Origin: Balneola sp.
GTDB lineage: Bacteria > Bacteroidota > Rhodothermia > Balneolales > Balneolaceae
DNA: 64,000 nt
Assembly (NCBI GenBank): GCA_028284195.1
Contig: JANQSE010000010.1
Coordinates: forward strand, 31,420 to 95,419
Direction of reading: 5' to 3'
Positions 29,284-38,759 of the stretch are shown here, in pieces. Below the pieces are notes generated by a model. That model worked only from the letters and a program-made list of their open reading frames with translations. It had not been told where the DNA came from and ran no database searches. Every line of letters starts with the position of its first letter. Positions within the stretch are counted from its first letter, which is position 1. The position numbers and the translations under genes are program-made.

Positions 29284-30939
29284 ATGAAATCTCTGAAGTA
29301 CCTTTTTTTGATTATTGCGATTGCCATTTCTTGTACGCAACCCTCTAAAACCACCGTAATAAATAATGTATCAGGTTATTCCATAGTTGGGGACAAGCTG
29401 ATACAATTTTCTGCAGTAGCAATAGCCAATGGAAAATTTCTTGAAACAGGTGGGGCAGAACTTTTAGACTCCTACCCCAATGCAAAAGTAATTGATGGAA
29501 ATGGCAGAACGATGCTGCCAGGATTAATTGATGCTCATGGCCATGTGATGGGGCTGGGATTTCAGCAATTGAATGTGGATTTGATGGGCATTAATTCGTT
29601 AGAAGCCACACTGGATACTTTGAAAAGCTATGCAGAAGCAAATCCTGATTTGGAATGGATACAGGGTAGAGGATGGAACCAAACACTTTGGCCGGAAAAC
29701 AGATTTCCAATAGCAAAGGATATAGACAAAGTAATTTCAGATAGGCCGGTGTGGTTAAGCAGGGTTGATGGACATGCCGGATGGGGGAATACTATGGCAA
29801 TGCAAATAGCGGGAATTAGCCAGGATACCCCGGATCCTCAAGGTGGAAAAATCATTAGAGATTCTAAGGGAAATGCCACTGGAGTGTTTATAGATGCGGC
29901 TGAAGGATACATTCAATCTAAAGTTCCGGCCCCAACCAAAAAGGAACAAGAATTAGCATTGGAAAAAGCCTTTGAACAAATGGCCAAAATGGGAATTACC
30001 TCCGTTCATGATGCAGGTGTTGGTATCTCAGCCTGGAATCTCTACAAAAAATTTGCGGATGCAAGGAAAGCAAAAACCCGCATTTATGGAATGATAAGTG
30101 GCGCAGGTGAAACATTTGATGCGTTATCAGAAAGTGGCCCGATAGAATCTTATGCAGATGATATGCTGGCACTTCGAAGTGTGAAACTATATTCGGATGG
30201 TGCACTTGGGAGCCGGGGAGCTGCGATGATTGAACCATATTCAGATGATCCGGGAAATACAGGATTGTTGTTTGTAGAGCAGGAAGAAATGGATGCTATG
30301 GTTTCTAAAGTAATTGGTAAAGGATATCAGGCAAATGTCCATGCCATTGGAGATAAAGGCAATAGGCAGGTACTAAATGCGATTGAAAAAGCCCAGGACG
30401 AACATAACGAACGAGCACTAAGAAACAGAGTTGAGCACGCTCAGATTGTGTCTTTAGAAGACATCCCAAGATTTAAAGAATTAGATGTAATTGCTTCTAT
30501 GCAGCCTACACATGCCACCAGCGACAAGAATATGGCAGAAGACCGGGTTGGCCCGCAAAGAATAAAAGGAGGATATGCCTGGAAAACTTTTCTTAAGCAA
30601 GGTACTGTAGTTGCAGCAGGCTCGGATTTTCCCGTAGAGCACTCAAATCCTTTTTTTGGATTGTATTCGGCAGTAACCAGAATGGGGCATGATGGAGAAC
30701 CCGAGGGCGGTTGGTACCCAAATGAAGCTATGACTCGGGAAGAAGCATTAAGAGCATTTACGCTGGATGCGGCATACGCCGCTCATCAGGAAAATATTTT
30801 GGGAAGTATAGAACAGGGAAAGTGGGCAGATTTTATTTTAATTGACAGAGATTACTTTGAAGTAGCTGGCGGCGAGATATGGAAACTTACAGTTTTGGAA
30901 ACCTGGGTTGCCGGTAAAAAAGTTTTTAGCAAAGATTAG
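29284..30939 (+). CDS. YtcJ-like amidohydrolase lipoprotein
   Basis: A 551-residue exported amidohydrolase of the YtcJ/amidohydrolase-3 group. Lipobox AISC near residue 17 suggests acylation. The metal site is intact: IDAHGHVMG near 85, NVHAIGDKGN in the middle (HxxG), RVEHAQI, and AGSDFPVEHSNPF with the catalytic Asp. C-terminal ALRAFTLDAAYAAHQE is typical. Substrate is unknown. It has no sequence link to the three tandem amidohydrolases at 11.7-16.1 kb beyond the superfamily. Confidence 0.9.
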   Translation: MKSLKYLFLIIAIAISCTQPSKTTVINNVSGYSIVGDKLIQFSAVAIANGKFLETGGAELLDSYPNAKVIDGNGRTMLPGLIDAHGHVMGLGFQQLNVDLMGINSLEATLDTLKSYAEANPDLEWIQGRGWNQTLWPENRFPIAKDIDKVISDRPVWLSRVDGHAGWGNTMAMQIAGISQDTPDPQGGKIIRDSKGNATGVFIDAAEGYIQSKVPAPTKKEQELALEKAFEQMAKMGITSVHDAGVGISAWNLYKKFADARKAKTRIYGMISGAGETFDALSESGPIESYADDMLALRSVKLYSDGALGSRGAAMIEPYSDDPGNTGLLFVEQEEMDAMVSKVIGKGYQANVHAIGDKGNRQVLNAIEKAQDEHNERALRNRVEHAQIVSLEDIPRFKELDVIASMQPTHATSDKNMAEDRVGPQRIKGGYAWKTFLKQGTVVAAGSDFPVEHSNPFFGLYSAVTRMGHDGEPEGGWYPNEAMTREEALRAFTLDAAYAAHQENILGSIEQGKWADFILIDRDYFEVAGGEIWKLTVLETWVAGKKVFSKD

Positions 30940-30965
30940 ATCAGTATTGCTTGTTTGTTTTATTT

Positions 30966-30991
30966 AAGCTCTCAATTTGAGGGCTTTTTTT
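30966..30991 (+). terminator. intrinsic terminator
   Basis: AAGCTCTCA (30966-30974) pairs with TGAGGGCTT (30978-30986) with one T-G, followed by six further T's. Confidence 0.85.
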
Positions 30992-31050
30992 ATTTGTGCT
31001 TAGTAGAAAGTTGATATACATTGAATATGTATAAAATATGTGTATTTAAT

Positions 31051-32112
31051 ATGAAACAAGTTCACCAAAAAATAAAAGGAAGAGGCTCTTCCGATAATCC
31101 CGTAAATCGTTTTGAGGGAAACTATATCGATTACGACCTTGATGAAGAGACAGGAGAAAAATCGAACCCAAATACAAAACTGTATGCAGATCATGCAAAA
31201 GAGATCATCTCATATAACAAAAGTCCGGATATACCATTTAATGCCGGGTTAAATGTGTACCGGGGATGCGAGCATGGCTGCATTTATTGTTACGCCCGGC
31301 CCTTTCATGAGTATTTGGGGTTTTCAGCCGGTTTAGATTTTGAAACCAAAATAATGGTAAAGTATGAAGCTCCAAAGCTGCTTAGAAAAACGCTACAATC
31401 CCAAAAGTGGAAACCTCAAATAATAGCAATGAGTGCAATTACTGATTGTTATCAACCCATAGAAAAGAGATTGATGATAACAAGAAAATGCCTGGAAGTG
31501 TTGGCCGAGTTTAGAAATCCTGTGGGCATAATTACCAAAAACCATTTAATAACCCGGGATGTTGATTTGCTCAAAGAACTGAATGAATACAGCTGTGTGA
31601 GTACAACAATTTCGGTAACATCTCTGGATAATAAAATAACAGAAGTAATGGAGCCCCGAACCTCCAGGCCATACCGCAGATTAAAGGCCATTGAAAAATT
31701 AGCAAAAGCAGGAATTCCGGTTGGAGTTAATGTTGCTCCTGTTATTCCCGGATTAACCGATCATGAATGTGTTGATATATTAAAATCTGCTGCTGATGCA
31801 GGCGCAACGCGGGCAAACTTTATTGTAGTTCGTTTACCATTTAAAGTATCTGATTTGTTTGAAGATTGGCTGGAGCAGAATTTCCCAGAACGTAAGGAAA
31901 AAGTGTTGAATAAGATCAAAGATATGAGAGGTGGAAAGTTATACGATGCAAAGTTTGGCAAGAGAATGAAGGGGCAGGGAAATTTTGCAACTCAGATCAA
32001 GGATTTATTTGCAGTACATACCAAGCGGTTGGGGCTTAATAAACCAGCACGAAAACTAACAACAAAGCATTTTGAAAGGTGTTCAGGGGATCAATTGCAA
32101 TTATTTACATAA
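31051..32112 (+). CDS. PA0069-family radical SAM protein
   Basis: Radical SAM enzyme of the SplB-related PA0069 family, with the cluster motif CxxxCxxC in CEHGCIYCYA near residue 85. The N-terminal GRGSSDNPVNRFEG and the later GITKNHLITRD, PRTSRPYRRL and VAPVIPGLTD stretches are family features. Product 353 residues. ATG 31051 is preferred to TTG 31021 and ATG 31027, which add a poorly conserved extension. The reaction is not established; DNA lesion repair has been suggested for relatives. Confidence 0.85.
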   Translation: MKQVHQKIKGRGSSDNPVNRFEGNYIDYDLDEETGEKSNPNTKLYADHAKEIISYNKSPDIPFNAGLNVYRGCEHGCIYCYARPFHEYLGFSAGLDFETKIMVKYEAPKLLRKTLQSQKWKPQIIAMSAITDCYQPIEKRLMITRKCLEVLAEFRNPVGIITKNHLITRDVDLLKELNEYSCVSTTISVTSLDNKITEVMEPRTSRPYRRLKAIEKLAKAGIPVGVNVAPVIPGLTDHECVDILKSAADAGATRANFIVVRLPFKVSDLFEDWLEQNFPERKEKVLNKIKDMRGGKLYDAKFGKRMKGQGNFATQIKDLFAVHTKRLGLNKPARKLTTKHFERCSGDQLQLFT

Positions 32113-32181
32113 TCTTAATAAAAATCAGTAACTAATTAGAAACTATATCAGATTTGAATCGTCTAAATCACCAGTAGCTTT

Positions 32182-32260
32182 CCCGATATCCTAACTATAG
32201 AGAGTAGCCTTTTAAACATAGTAGCAACCTTTCCAAAAAACCAGGATATCGGGTTTTTTA
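32182..32260 (+). ncRNA. long-loop inverted repeat with T run; possible small RNA or 3'-UTR element
   Basis: Perfect 11-bp arms CCCGATATCCT (32182-32192) and AGGATATCGGG (32243-32253) are separated by 50 bases and followed by six T's. Terminators rarely have such loops; a structured 3'-UTR RNA with internal hairpins or a small RNA fits as well. The T run overlaps the stop of the converging gene. Confidence 0.4.
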
Positions 32261-32665
32261 TGCCCGAGAGTTTTGGAGTTCAAGTTGATTGCTTTCAGGG
32301 CGATAAATCAGTCTTATATTTACCTGCTCATCCTCATCATAAAACGAAAGTAAGGTTTCTCTCATAAGCTCTATTTCGTCAATCTCTCCTGGTTTTATTT
32401 GAAGGTGGTCATAAATTTCATTTGGCACAGAAAGCATGTGCTTTAGTTCTTTATTAAGAAAATCCATGTATTCGATGTTCAATGAATCGGTTTTTACAAA
32501 GGTGATGATGAGTGAATAGGCTACCGATCCCGCATAATATAATCGCTCATAAACTTCTTTTTGTAATCGTTTGGCATCAATCTGGCGGGCAAAGAAATAG
32601 AACTTAATTGCTTTCTCAAGCAAAATTTTGTCTCTGTCATTTAATATCTTTGTGATGCTTTGCAT
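32258..32665 (-). CDS. conserved-looking helical protein of unknown function
   Basis: The frame is open to 32752, but ATG 32665 gives a start (MQSITKILNDRDK) that does not overlap the divergent gene at 32707. The 135-residue product is mostly helical and charged, with no signal peptide or membrane segment, and a C-terminal NIRLIYRPESNQLELQNS. No family is recognised. It is divergently placed to the thioredoxin-like gene with a 41-base gap. Confidence 0.7.
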   Translation of the reverse strand: MQSITKILNDRDKILLEKAIKFYFFARQIDAKRLQKEVYERLYYAGSVAYSLIITFVKTDSLNIEYMDFLNKELKHMLSVPNEIYDHLQIKPGEIDEIELMRETLLSFYDEDEQVNIRLIYRPESNQLELQNSRA

Positions 32666-32706
32666 AGATAAAACTTCAAAACAAAGGTAATCAACCGTAT
32701 TTAAAC

Positions 32707-33288
32707 ATGGCAGTAACGTTATCGACAATGTTGGAAATAGGAACGAGGGCACCAGAATTCAACTTGCCTGATGTTAAAGGAGAGCGGGTTTCAATCGATT
32801 TCCTCGAAATTGAGAAAGGATTACTCGTAATGTTTATTTGCAATCATTGCCCGTATGTAAAGCACTTAAACAATGCTATTGTTGGGTTTGCAAATAACTA
32901 TCAAAGCAAGGGCATCCGGTGTGTTGCAATCAGCTCAAACGATATAGTCAACTATCCTCAGGATGCACCCGGTTTGATGAAGGAAGTTGCTGAGAAAGAG
33001 GGCTTTCCGTTTCCGTACTTATATGATGAAACACAGGAAACTGCAAAAGCTTACAAAGCGGCTTGCACTCCCGATTTCTTTTTATTTGATGAGAACTTGA
33101 AGCTATTTTATCGTGGCCGGTTTGATGACAGCCGCCCGGGGAGCGGGAAACCCGTAACCGGAGTTGATCTCAAAAATGCAGCAGATGCTTTATTGAAGGC
33201 AGAAGAACCTGTTAAAGATCAAATTCCAAGTGTGGGGTGTAATATAAAATGGAAGCCTGGAAATGAACCCGAATACTACGGCGTATGA
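32707..33288 (+). CDS. thioredoxin-fold redoxin protein
   Basis: AhpC/TSA-Redoxin-type protein of 193 residues. The motif FICNHCPYVKH places CxxC at 45-48, followed by the thioredoxin-fold pattern FANNYQSKGIRCVAIS and CTPDFFLFD. No signal peptide, so it acts in the cytoplasm. The stop overlaps pdxH by four bases (ATGA), and pdxH-trmB follow, forming an operon. Peroxidase or thiol-reductase activity is inferred. Confidence 0.9.
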   Translation: MAVTLSTMLEIGTRAPEFNLPDVKGERVSIDFLEIEKGLLVMFICNHCPYVKHLNNAIVGFANNYQSKGIRCVAISSNDIVNYPQDAPGLMKEVAEKEGFPFPYLYDETQETAKAYKAACTPDFFLFDENLKLFYRGRFDDSRPGSGKPVTGVDLKNAADALLKAEEPVKDQIPSVGCNIKWKPGNEPEYYGV

Positions 33289-33929
33289 ATTCTGAAGACC
33301 TGCAAAACCTGAGAGAAGAATACTCGAAGCATGCTCTTGATGAGAAAGAAGTGGATAACAATCCGTTTAACCAATTTTCAGTCTGGTTTAAGGAGGCGAT
33401 AGATGCTGAAGTACCTGAGCCTAATGCCATGACTTTATCTACGGTTGATTCGGAAAGTAAGCCGCATTCCAGGATTGTACTGCTTAAAGGCTTTGATGAA
33501 AGCGGTTTTGTATTCTACACCAATCAAGCCAGCGATAAGGGCGAAGAGATTAAAGCAAATCCCAATGTGGCACTTTGCTTTTTCTGGATTGAATTGGAAA
33601 GACAAGTGAGGATTGAAGGAACGGCGCAGAAAACTTCAAGTCAAGAGAGCGAAGCTTATTTTAAAGTGCGTCCATTTAAAAGTCAGATCGGGGCATTAGC
33701 ATCTGAACAAAGCAAAAAAGTGCCGGATAGAGAATTTCTTGAGAACACTTTCAGAGAACTGGAACAGAAGTATAGCGAGAGTGAAGTTCCCAAGCCGGAA
33801 AGCTGGGGTGGATATAGAATTTTACCAGAATCCTTCGAGTTTTGGCAGGGGAGAAGAAGCCGCCTTCACGACCGTATTAAATATGAATTATCAGAAGGAA
33901 ACTGGACTATAAAACGTCTTTCACCCTAA
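33285..33929 (+). CDS. pdxH: pyridoxamine 5'-phosphate oxidase
   Basis: FMN enzyme oxidising pyridoxamine-5'- or pyridoxine-5'-phosphate to pyridoxal-5'-phosphate. At 214 residues it has the typical length and motifs: PNAMTLSTVD, SRIVLLKGFD, RQVRIEGTA and the C-terminal EFWQGRRSRLHDRI with the substrate-binding Arg/His. It overlaps the redoxin gene by four bases. A second PLP-synthesis gene, pdxB, lies at 51.7 kb. Confidence 0.95.
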   Translation: MNSEDLQNLREEYSKHALDEKEVDNNPFNQFSVWFKEAIDAEVPEPNAMTLSTVDSESKPHSRIVLLKGFDESGFVFYTNQASDKGEEIKANPNVALCFFWIELERQVRIEGTAQKTSSQESEAYFKVRPFKSQIGALASEQSKKVPDREFLENTFRELEQKYSESEVPKPESWGGYRILPESFEFWQGRRSRLHDRIKYELSEGNWTIKRLSP

Positions 33930-33930
33930 G

Positions 33931-34584
33931 ATGCCTAAGATCAAAGAACAGCGGATGGAAGAAATCCGGTCATTTGATAACACATTTGATTGGTATGATT
34001 ATAATAGTTCAAACCCGTTCCCGAAAGGGAATTGGAACAGTGAAGTATTTAAAAACAATAATCCAATTGTGTTGGAGCTGGCATGCGGGAAAGGAGAGTA
34101 TTCAGTTGGATTAGGAAAGTTATATCCCGAAAAAAACTTTGTTGGATTCGATATAAAAGGAAACCGGTTGTGGGTAGGTGCACAGAACGCATTAGCTCAG
34201 GGAATGAGGAATGTTCGGTTTTTCAGGGCATATATCGATCATTTAAATCAGTTTTTTGCTGAAAAAGAAGTTTCTGAGATTTGGATCATTTTCCCTGATC
34301 CTCAGCTAAAAAAAGACCGGAAAAAACTTACCTCACCAAAGTTTTTGAACTTGTACAAACCTCTTCTAAAAGCAGGTGCAACCATCAATTTGAAAACAGA
34401 CAGCCCGGAATTATATCAATTCACAAAAGAGGTAATAGAAGAAGAAGGGTTAACAGTACTTCGTGATGTGAGTGATATTTATAAAGAATGCTCAAATGAT
34501 CCTGAACTGTCCATTAAAACGTATTACGAGCAGATACACTTGAAAAAAGGGAAGAAAATTAAGTTTCTTTCTTTCACTTTATAA
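33931..34584 (+). CDS. trmB: tRNA (guanine-N7-)-methyltransferase
   Basis: Methylates G46 of tRNA. The 217-residue Rossmann methyltransferase has LELACGKGEYSVGL (SAM binding), NFVGFDIKGNR and IFPDPQLKKDRKKL, where many homologues read FPDPWPK. The start follows pdxH by one base. Converges with the propeller gene with a one-base gap. Confidence 0.92.
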   Translation: MPKIKEQRMEEIRSFDNTFDWYDYNSSNPFPKGNWNSEVFKNNNPIVLELACGKGEYSVGLGKLYPEKNFVGFDIKGNRLWVGAQNALAQGMRNVRFFRAYIDHLNQFFAEKEVSEIWIIFPDPQLKKDRKKLTSPKFLNLYKPLLKAGATINLKTDSPELYQFTKEVIEEEGLTVLRDVSDIYKECSNDPELSIKTYYEQIHLKKGKKIKFLSFTL

Positions 34585-34585
34585 G

Positions 34586-35515
34586 TTATTGTGCATGGTA
34601 AGAATAGATAGTAGAAACCCGCCCTTTAGAATCCAGTTTTCTCACTCGCGGGGTAATTTCAACATCTTCTTTCCAGAATTTCCACCATTTTCCATCACCA
34701 ATGGTTGATTCCAACACGTAGATTTCTCCATTGTAGATGTCGATGCCATGCGGTGACCAGGGAGCTTCTGAAGAAAGAATAGAAGTTACTTTACCTGCTG
34801 TATCAACTTTAAGTATTTCCCGGTTTCCATAATATGCGAGGTAGATATTTTCATTTTCATCCACAACCATATCAAAGAATATATTTGCGCCCTGAAAGGG
34901 AAGATTATCAGGATCAGGCTTCCTAAGATTTTCTACGATCAACTGCTTTTTTTGATTTTGATATTTATAGATGTTACCTCTTGCCATAAAATACAATACC
35001 TCAGAAGGTCCCCATTCTATCAAACTAATTCGCTCATCAGATTCAATTAAAAGCTTTGGAGTGGCACTTAAATTCTCTTTAACCAAAATTTGATTCTCTT
35101 TTGAAAAGTAAATTCTTCCTTCATTGTCCAAAGCATACGCCTGGATATGGAACATACTCTGGTTTATGGTCGATAAGGCTTGTTCAAATGTATCGCTATT
35201 CAATTTCCAGAGAGTGTTTCGGTAGCTGGACTGCGAACCGGTTCGTTCAGCGGCATAAATTGTGTGGTTTGGAGTGCGTTCTAAAACAATATCACTGGGT
35301 GACCTGCTGGATTTAAGAACTTCGCTAAGCACGGAAAATGAATCGATTTTCATCACACAAGCGTAATGATCTTCATCAACCAATGGACATATAAATGTGA
35401 AATACAGATTGCCATCGGAGTCTATGGCAAGTCCACCCCAGGGATGGGTTTCAGCTTTTTGTGCAAAACAGAAAAAAATCAAAAAAATGAATAAAGATCG
35501 AAATCCAAAGTTCAT
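34586..35515 (-). CDS. secreted NHL/SMP-30-like beta-propeller protein
   Basis: A 309-residue exported protein with signal peptide to about residue 22 and repeated blades such as GLAIDSDGNLYFTF, NEGRIYFSKENQ and MVVDENENIYLAYYGN, which match NHL or strictosidine-synthase-like six-bladed propellers. No catalytic pattern was identified. Likely a periplasmic or surface binding protein; function unknown. Confidence 0.8.
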   Translation of the reverse strand: MNFGFRSLFIFLIFFCFAQKAETHPWGGLAIDSDGNLYFTFICPLVDEDHYACVMKIDSFSVLSEVLKSSRSPSDIVLERTPNHTIYAAERTGSQSSYRNTLWKLNSDTFEQALSTINQSMFHIQAYALDNEGRIYFSKENQILVKENLSATPKLLIESDERISLIEWGPSEVLYFMARGNIYKYQNQKKQLIVENLRKPDPDNLPFQGANIFFDMVVDENENIYLAYYGNREILKVDTAGKVTSILSSEAPWSPHGIDIYNGEIYVLESTIGDGKWWKFWKEDVEITPRVRKLDSKGRVSTIYSYHAQ

Positions 35516-35585
35516 GGTAGTTTTTTAATGATGAAAAAATAATTAGTGCAAAGCAGCTTTGTTTCAAAAGTTATGCTAATCACTC

Positions 35586-35615
35586 TTGACTTTCCAATCA
35601 TATTGATTAACTTCG
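35586..35615 (+). promoter_or_regulatory. candidate promoter of the TetR-fadE unit
   Basis: TTG at 35586-35588 and TAACTTCG at 35608-35615 are separated by 19 bases, fitting the Bacteroidota -33/-7 form. The operator below starts directly after the -7 box. Confidence 0.45.
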
Positions 35616-35616
35616 T

Positions 35617-35637
35617 TTAGTTAACACTGTTAACCAA
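35617..35637. promoter_or_regulatory. palindromic operator upstream of the TetR gene
   Basis: TTAGTTAACA (35617-35626), a central C, and TGTTAACCAA (35628-35637) form a 21-bp palindrome with one mismatch per arm pair. It lies 10 bases before the TetR start, between the -7-like box and the ATG, as expected for autorepression. Confidence 0.7.
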
Positions 35638-35647
35638 GCATTACTAA

Positions 35648-36250
35648 ATGAGTGAGCAAGCAATCGACCTAAGAGAAAAAATTCTTGATATAAGCAGGCA
35701 TATGCTGTATTCAGAAGGCCATACTTCACTATCAATGCGAAGCATTGCCAAACAGGTAGGTGTTTCTGCAACCAGTATATACCTGCATTTCAATAATAAG
35801 GATCACTTGCTGCATACATTGATTGAAGAATCGGTGGAAGAGCTAAGCAGGGCCATTGAAGAAAAAGTAGATGACCAGCAAGATGTGGTTGCTCAGTTTG
35901 AATCTATTATCCAAACGTACACTGAATTTGCGCTTTCCCATCCGGAAAAATATCAGATCATTTACCTGGTTCAGCCCGAGGCTATGGCGAGGTATCCCAG
36001 AGAAAAGTTTCGCAAAGCACGGCGTTGTTACGAACTTTTGGTAAAAGTAATTGAGCAGGGAGTTCGGCAAGGGTTAATGGAAGAGGATGACCCTGTAACA
36101 GCTGCCTATTCAATATGGGCACAGTTGCATGGGGTTATTTCGGTAGTACTTAATCAACGATTAGATAGTAGAATTAATAAAAGTCATTTTATCAAAAAAT
36201 CTATACACCATATTACGGAAGGTTTTTTGATACGAACTCACGTTTCTTAA
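35648..36250 (+). CDS. TetR/AcrR-family transcriptional regulator
   Basis: A 200-residue TetR regulator: N-terminal helix-turn-helix (SMRSIAKQVGVSATSIYLHF at ~30-50, with NNKDHLLHTL) and a C-terminal ligand pocket of WHG-type (YSIWAQLHGVISVVL). The FadE-like dehydrogenase gene follows directly, so a fatty-acyl-CoA-responsive repressor of beta-oxidation is likely by context, as for FadR/PsrA-type TetR proteins. Confidence 0.9.
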   Translation: MSEQAIDLREKILDISRHMLYSEGHTSLSMRSIAKQVGVSATSIYLHFNNKDHLLHTLIEESVEELSRAIEEKVDDQQDVVAQFESIIQTYTEFALSHPEKYQIIYLVQPEAMARYPREKFRKARRCYELLVKVIEQGVRQGLMEEDDPVTAAYSIWAQLHGVISVVLNQRLDSRINKSHFIKKSIHHITEGFLIRTHVS

Positions 36251-36266
36251 TTATTTGGAGAATATC

Positions 36267-38759
36267 ATGGATACTATGTTAGAACTATTTGGATTTTTTA
36301 GTGAAGTGCCGGTTTGGGCTTCTGTTATTTCAGCGGTAATATTAGCATTAATTTTTGCCTATAAAGGAGCACCGCTATGGTTGTGGGCTATTGCAGGGTA
36401 TGCCGCACTGATTGGCCTTAGTGCCGCAGATTGGGTTTTTATGGTATATACAGCATTTGTAATCCTGTTCAATATAAAACCAATTCGAAGAACACTGATA
36501 AGCAGCCCCATTATGAAATTAATGGATGCTCTGAACTTTCTTCCCACTATTTCAGAAACAGAGAAAACGGCCATAGATGCAGGAACTGTTTGGGTTGAAG
36601 GGGAACTGTTTTCAGGTAAACCAGATTTTAAAAGAATTTTGGACGAGTCATACCCTGATCTAACGGAAGATGAGCAGGCTTTTCTGGATGGCCCGGTTGA
36701 GAAGATTTGTGAAATGGTGAACGATTGGGATGTTTTTGTCAAAAAAGATTTCGAACAGGAAGCCTGGGATTATCTCCGGAAAGAAGGATTCTTTGGCTTG
36801 ATTATTCCAAAAAAATATGGGGGGCTGGAGTTTTCTGCTACGGCACATTCAGCGGTTGTAGCAAAGCTTTCATCAAGATGCGGCCCGCTAGGCACGACCG
36901 TTATGGTTCCGAATTCTCTTGGGCCTGCCGAACTGTTAGTTCATTATGGTACTCAAGAACAGAAAGATTACTATCTGCCACGATTAGCTGCAGGTGTGGA
37001 AATGCCTTGCTTTGCACTTACCGAGCCCAACGCCGGGTCTGATGCGGGGGGTATGACTTCTCACGGAGAAGTATTTAAAGGCGAAGATGGAGAATTATAT
37101 ATCAAACTTAACTGGAATAAGCGATACATAACCCTTGCAGCCATTTCTACAGTGCTTGGGCTGGCGTTTAAACTTCAAGATCCCGATAATTTGCTCGGTA
37201 AAGGAGAAGACCTCGGTATCACTTGTGCTCTAATCCCATCAGATACGGCAGGCGTTGTACTTGGCAAACGCCACGATCCTCTGGGGGTTCCGTTCTACAA
37301 TTGCCCAACCCGCGGTAAAGATGTGGTTGTACCCATTGATGCGATTATTGGAGGTAAAGAAGGTGCGGGTAATGGCTGGCGAATGTTAATGGAGTCGTTA
37401 GCGGTTGGAAGAGGAATTTCTCTTCCTGCATCCAGCCTTGCAGGTGCAAAGCTTTCTTCCAGGGTTGTTGGTGCTTATGCAGCTATCCGCAAACAATTTG
37501 GGTTAAACATTGGAAAGTTCGAAGGGATTGAAGAGCCAATGGCTCGAATTGGCGGCTACACCTATTTGATGGAAGCAGCAAGAAAATACACAACAGGCGG
37601 TTTAGATAAAGGAGCAAAACCTGCTGTGGTTACTGCTATTGCTAAATATAATTTCACAGAGCTAACTCGAGAAATTATCAACGATGCTATGGATATAGTT
37701 GGTGGTGCCGGAATTTCACGCGGCCCCCGAAATGTATTTGCTCATGGATATATTTCTCTTCCTATTGCCATTACGGTAGAAGGGGCGAACATTCTAACCC
37801 GCACATTAATGATTTTTGGGCAGGGAGCTATTCGCTGCCACCCATACGCTCTGAATGAGATAAATGCATTGATGGATAGGGATGCAAAAGCCTTTGACAA
37901 TAATTTTTGGGCGCACGTAGGCCATGTGGGGAGAAATAAAGCCCGGGCATTCATGCTCAGTTTAACCCGTGGTTATCTGGCTGGATCTCCTATAAGCGGT
38001 CCGGCTGCTAAATACTTCAGAAAAATGGCCTGGGCTTCTGCCTCGTTTGCTTTTTTTGCTGATATTGCGCTTGGTTCTTATGGCGGCGGTTTAAAAATGA
38101 AGGAGAAAATCGCAGGCCGCTATGCGGATATTCTAAGTTATATGTATCTGGGTTCCGCAACTCTTAAACGATTTACAGCTGAAGGACAAAGAAAAGAAGA
38201 CCTGGATTTTTTCCGGTGGGCAATGGATTACACTTTTTATCGCATACAGGTTGCTTTTGAAGGCATCCTCAGCGAGATCCGGGTTCCGGGGTTAAGTTGG
38301 GTATTTCGTTTGGCAGGCATGTGGTCCAGATTAAACCCTATCGGAACATATCCATCCGATGATCTTGGGCACAGAGTTGCACAGGCAATGCAGCAGCCGG
38401 GCGAATTACGGGATAGAATAACAGATGGAATTTATATTCCGTCTGATCCGGCCCAGGCAGTAGGGCGGTATGAAAACGCGCTAAACCTGATTACTCTTGC
38501 GGGCCCTGTTTATAGAAAACTCTATATAGCTATGAAGAAGAAAGAACTACCAAAAGACTCTTTTTTGAATTTGCTAGTGCCGGCCGTAGAGAAAAGCATT
38601 ATTACCAAAGAAGAAGCAGATGCAGTACAGAATGCAGAAGCTGTACGAAATGATGCCATCCAGGTAGATGAGTTTACTTTGGAGGAGTATATAAGTGAAA
38701 CGCCGATTTTCCCAGCTGGGAAGGATCTGAAGGATAGAGAAGTAGAGAAATTGGTTTAA
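36267..38759 (+). CDS. fadE: membrane-associated acyl-CoA dehydrogenase, FadE type
   Basis: First dehydrogenation of fatty-acid beta-oxidation (acyl-CoA to trans-2-enoyl-CoA, FAD). The 830-residue protein matches FadE: two N-terminal membrane segments, a long linker, the acyl-CoA dehydrogenase core (FALTEPNAGSDAGG, RHDPLGVPF, the Glu of VEGANILTRTLMIFGQG) and the C-terminal extended domain (DUF1974 type). ATG 36267 has GGAG at 257-260; the TTG at 36255 is not chosen. Directly downstream of the TetR gene and probably under its control. Confidence 0.93.
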   Translation: MDTMLELFGFFSEVPVWASVISAVILALIFAYKGAPLWLWAIAGYAALIGLSAADWVFMVYTAFVILFNIKPIRRTLISSPIMKLMDALNFLPTISETEKTAIDAGTVWVEGELFSGKPDFKRILDESYPDLTEDEQAFLDGPVEKICEMVNDWDVFVKKDFEQEAWDYLRKEGFFGLIIPKKYGGLEFSATAHSAVVAKLSSRCGPLGTTVMVPNSLGPAELLVHYGTQEQKDYYLPRLAAGVEMPCFALTEPNAGSDAGGMTSHGEVFKGEDGELYIKLNWNKRYITLAAISTVLGLAFKLQDPDNLLGKGEDLGITCALIPSDTAGVVLGKRHDPLGVPFYNCPTRGKDVVVPIDAIIGGKEGAGNGWRMLMESLAVGRGISLPASSLAGAKLSSRVVGAYAAIRKQFGLNIGKFEGIEEPMARIGGYTYLMEAARKYTTGGLDKGAKPAVVTAIAKYNFTELTREIINDAMDIVGGAGISRGPRNVFAHGYISLPIAITVEGANILTRTLMIFGQGAIRCHPYALNEINALMDRDAKAFDNNFWAHVGHVGRNKARAFMLSLTRGYLAGSPISGPAAKYFRKMAWASASFAFFADIALGSYGGGLKMKEKIAGRYADILSYMYLGSATLKRFTAEGQRKEDLDFFRWAMDYTFYRIQVAFEGILSEIRVPGLSWVFRLAGMWSRLNPIGTYPSDDLGHRVAQAMQQPGELRDRITDGIYIPSDPAQAVGRYENALNLITLAGPVYRKLYIAMKKKELPKDSFLNLLVPAVEKSIITKEEADAVQNAEAVRNDAIQVDEFTLEEYISETPIFPAGKDLKDREVEKLV

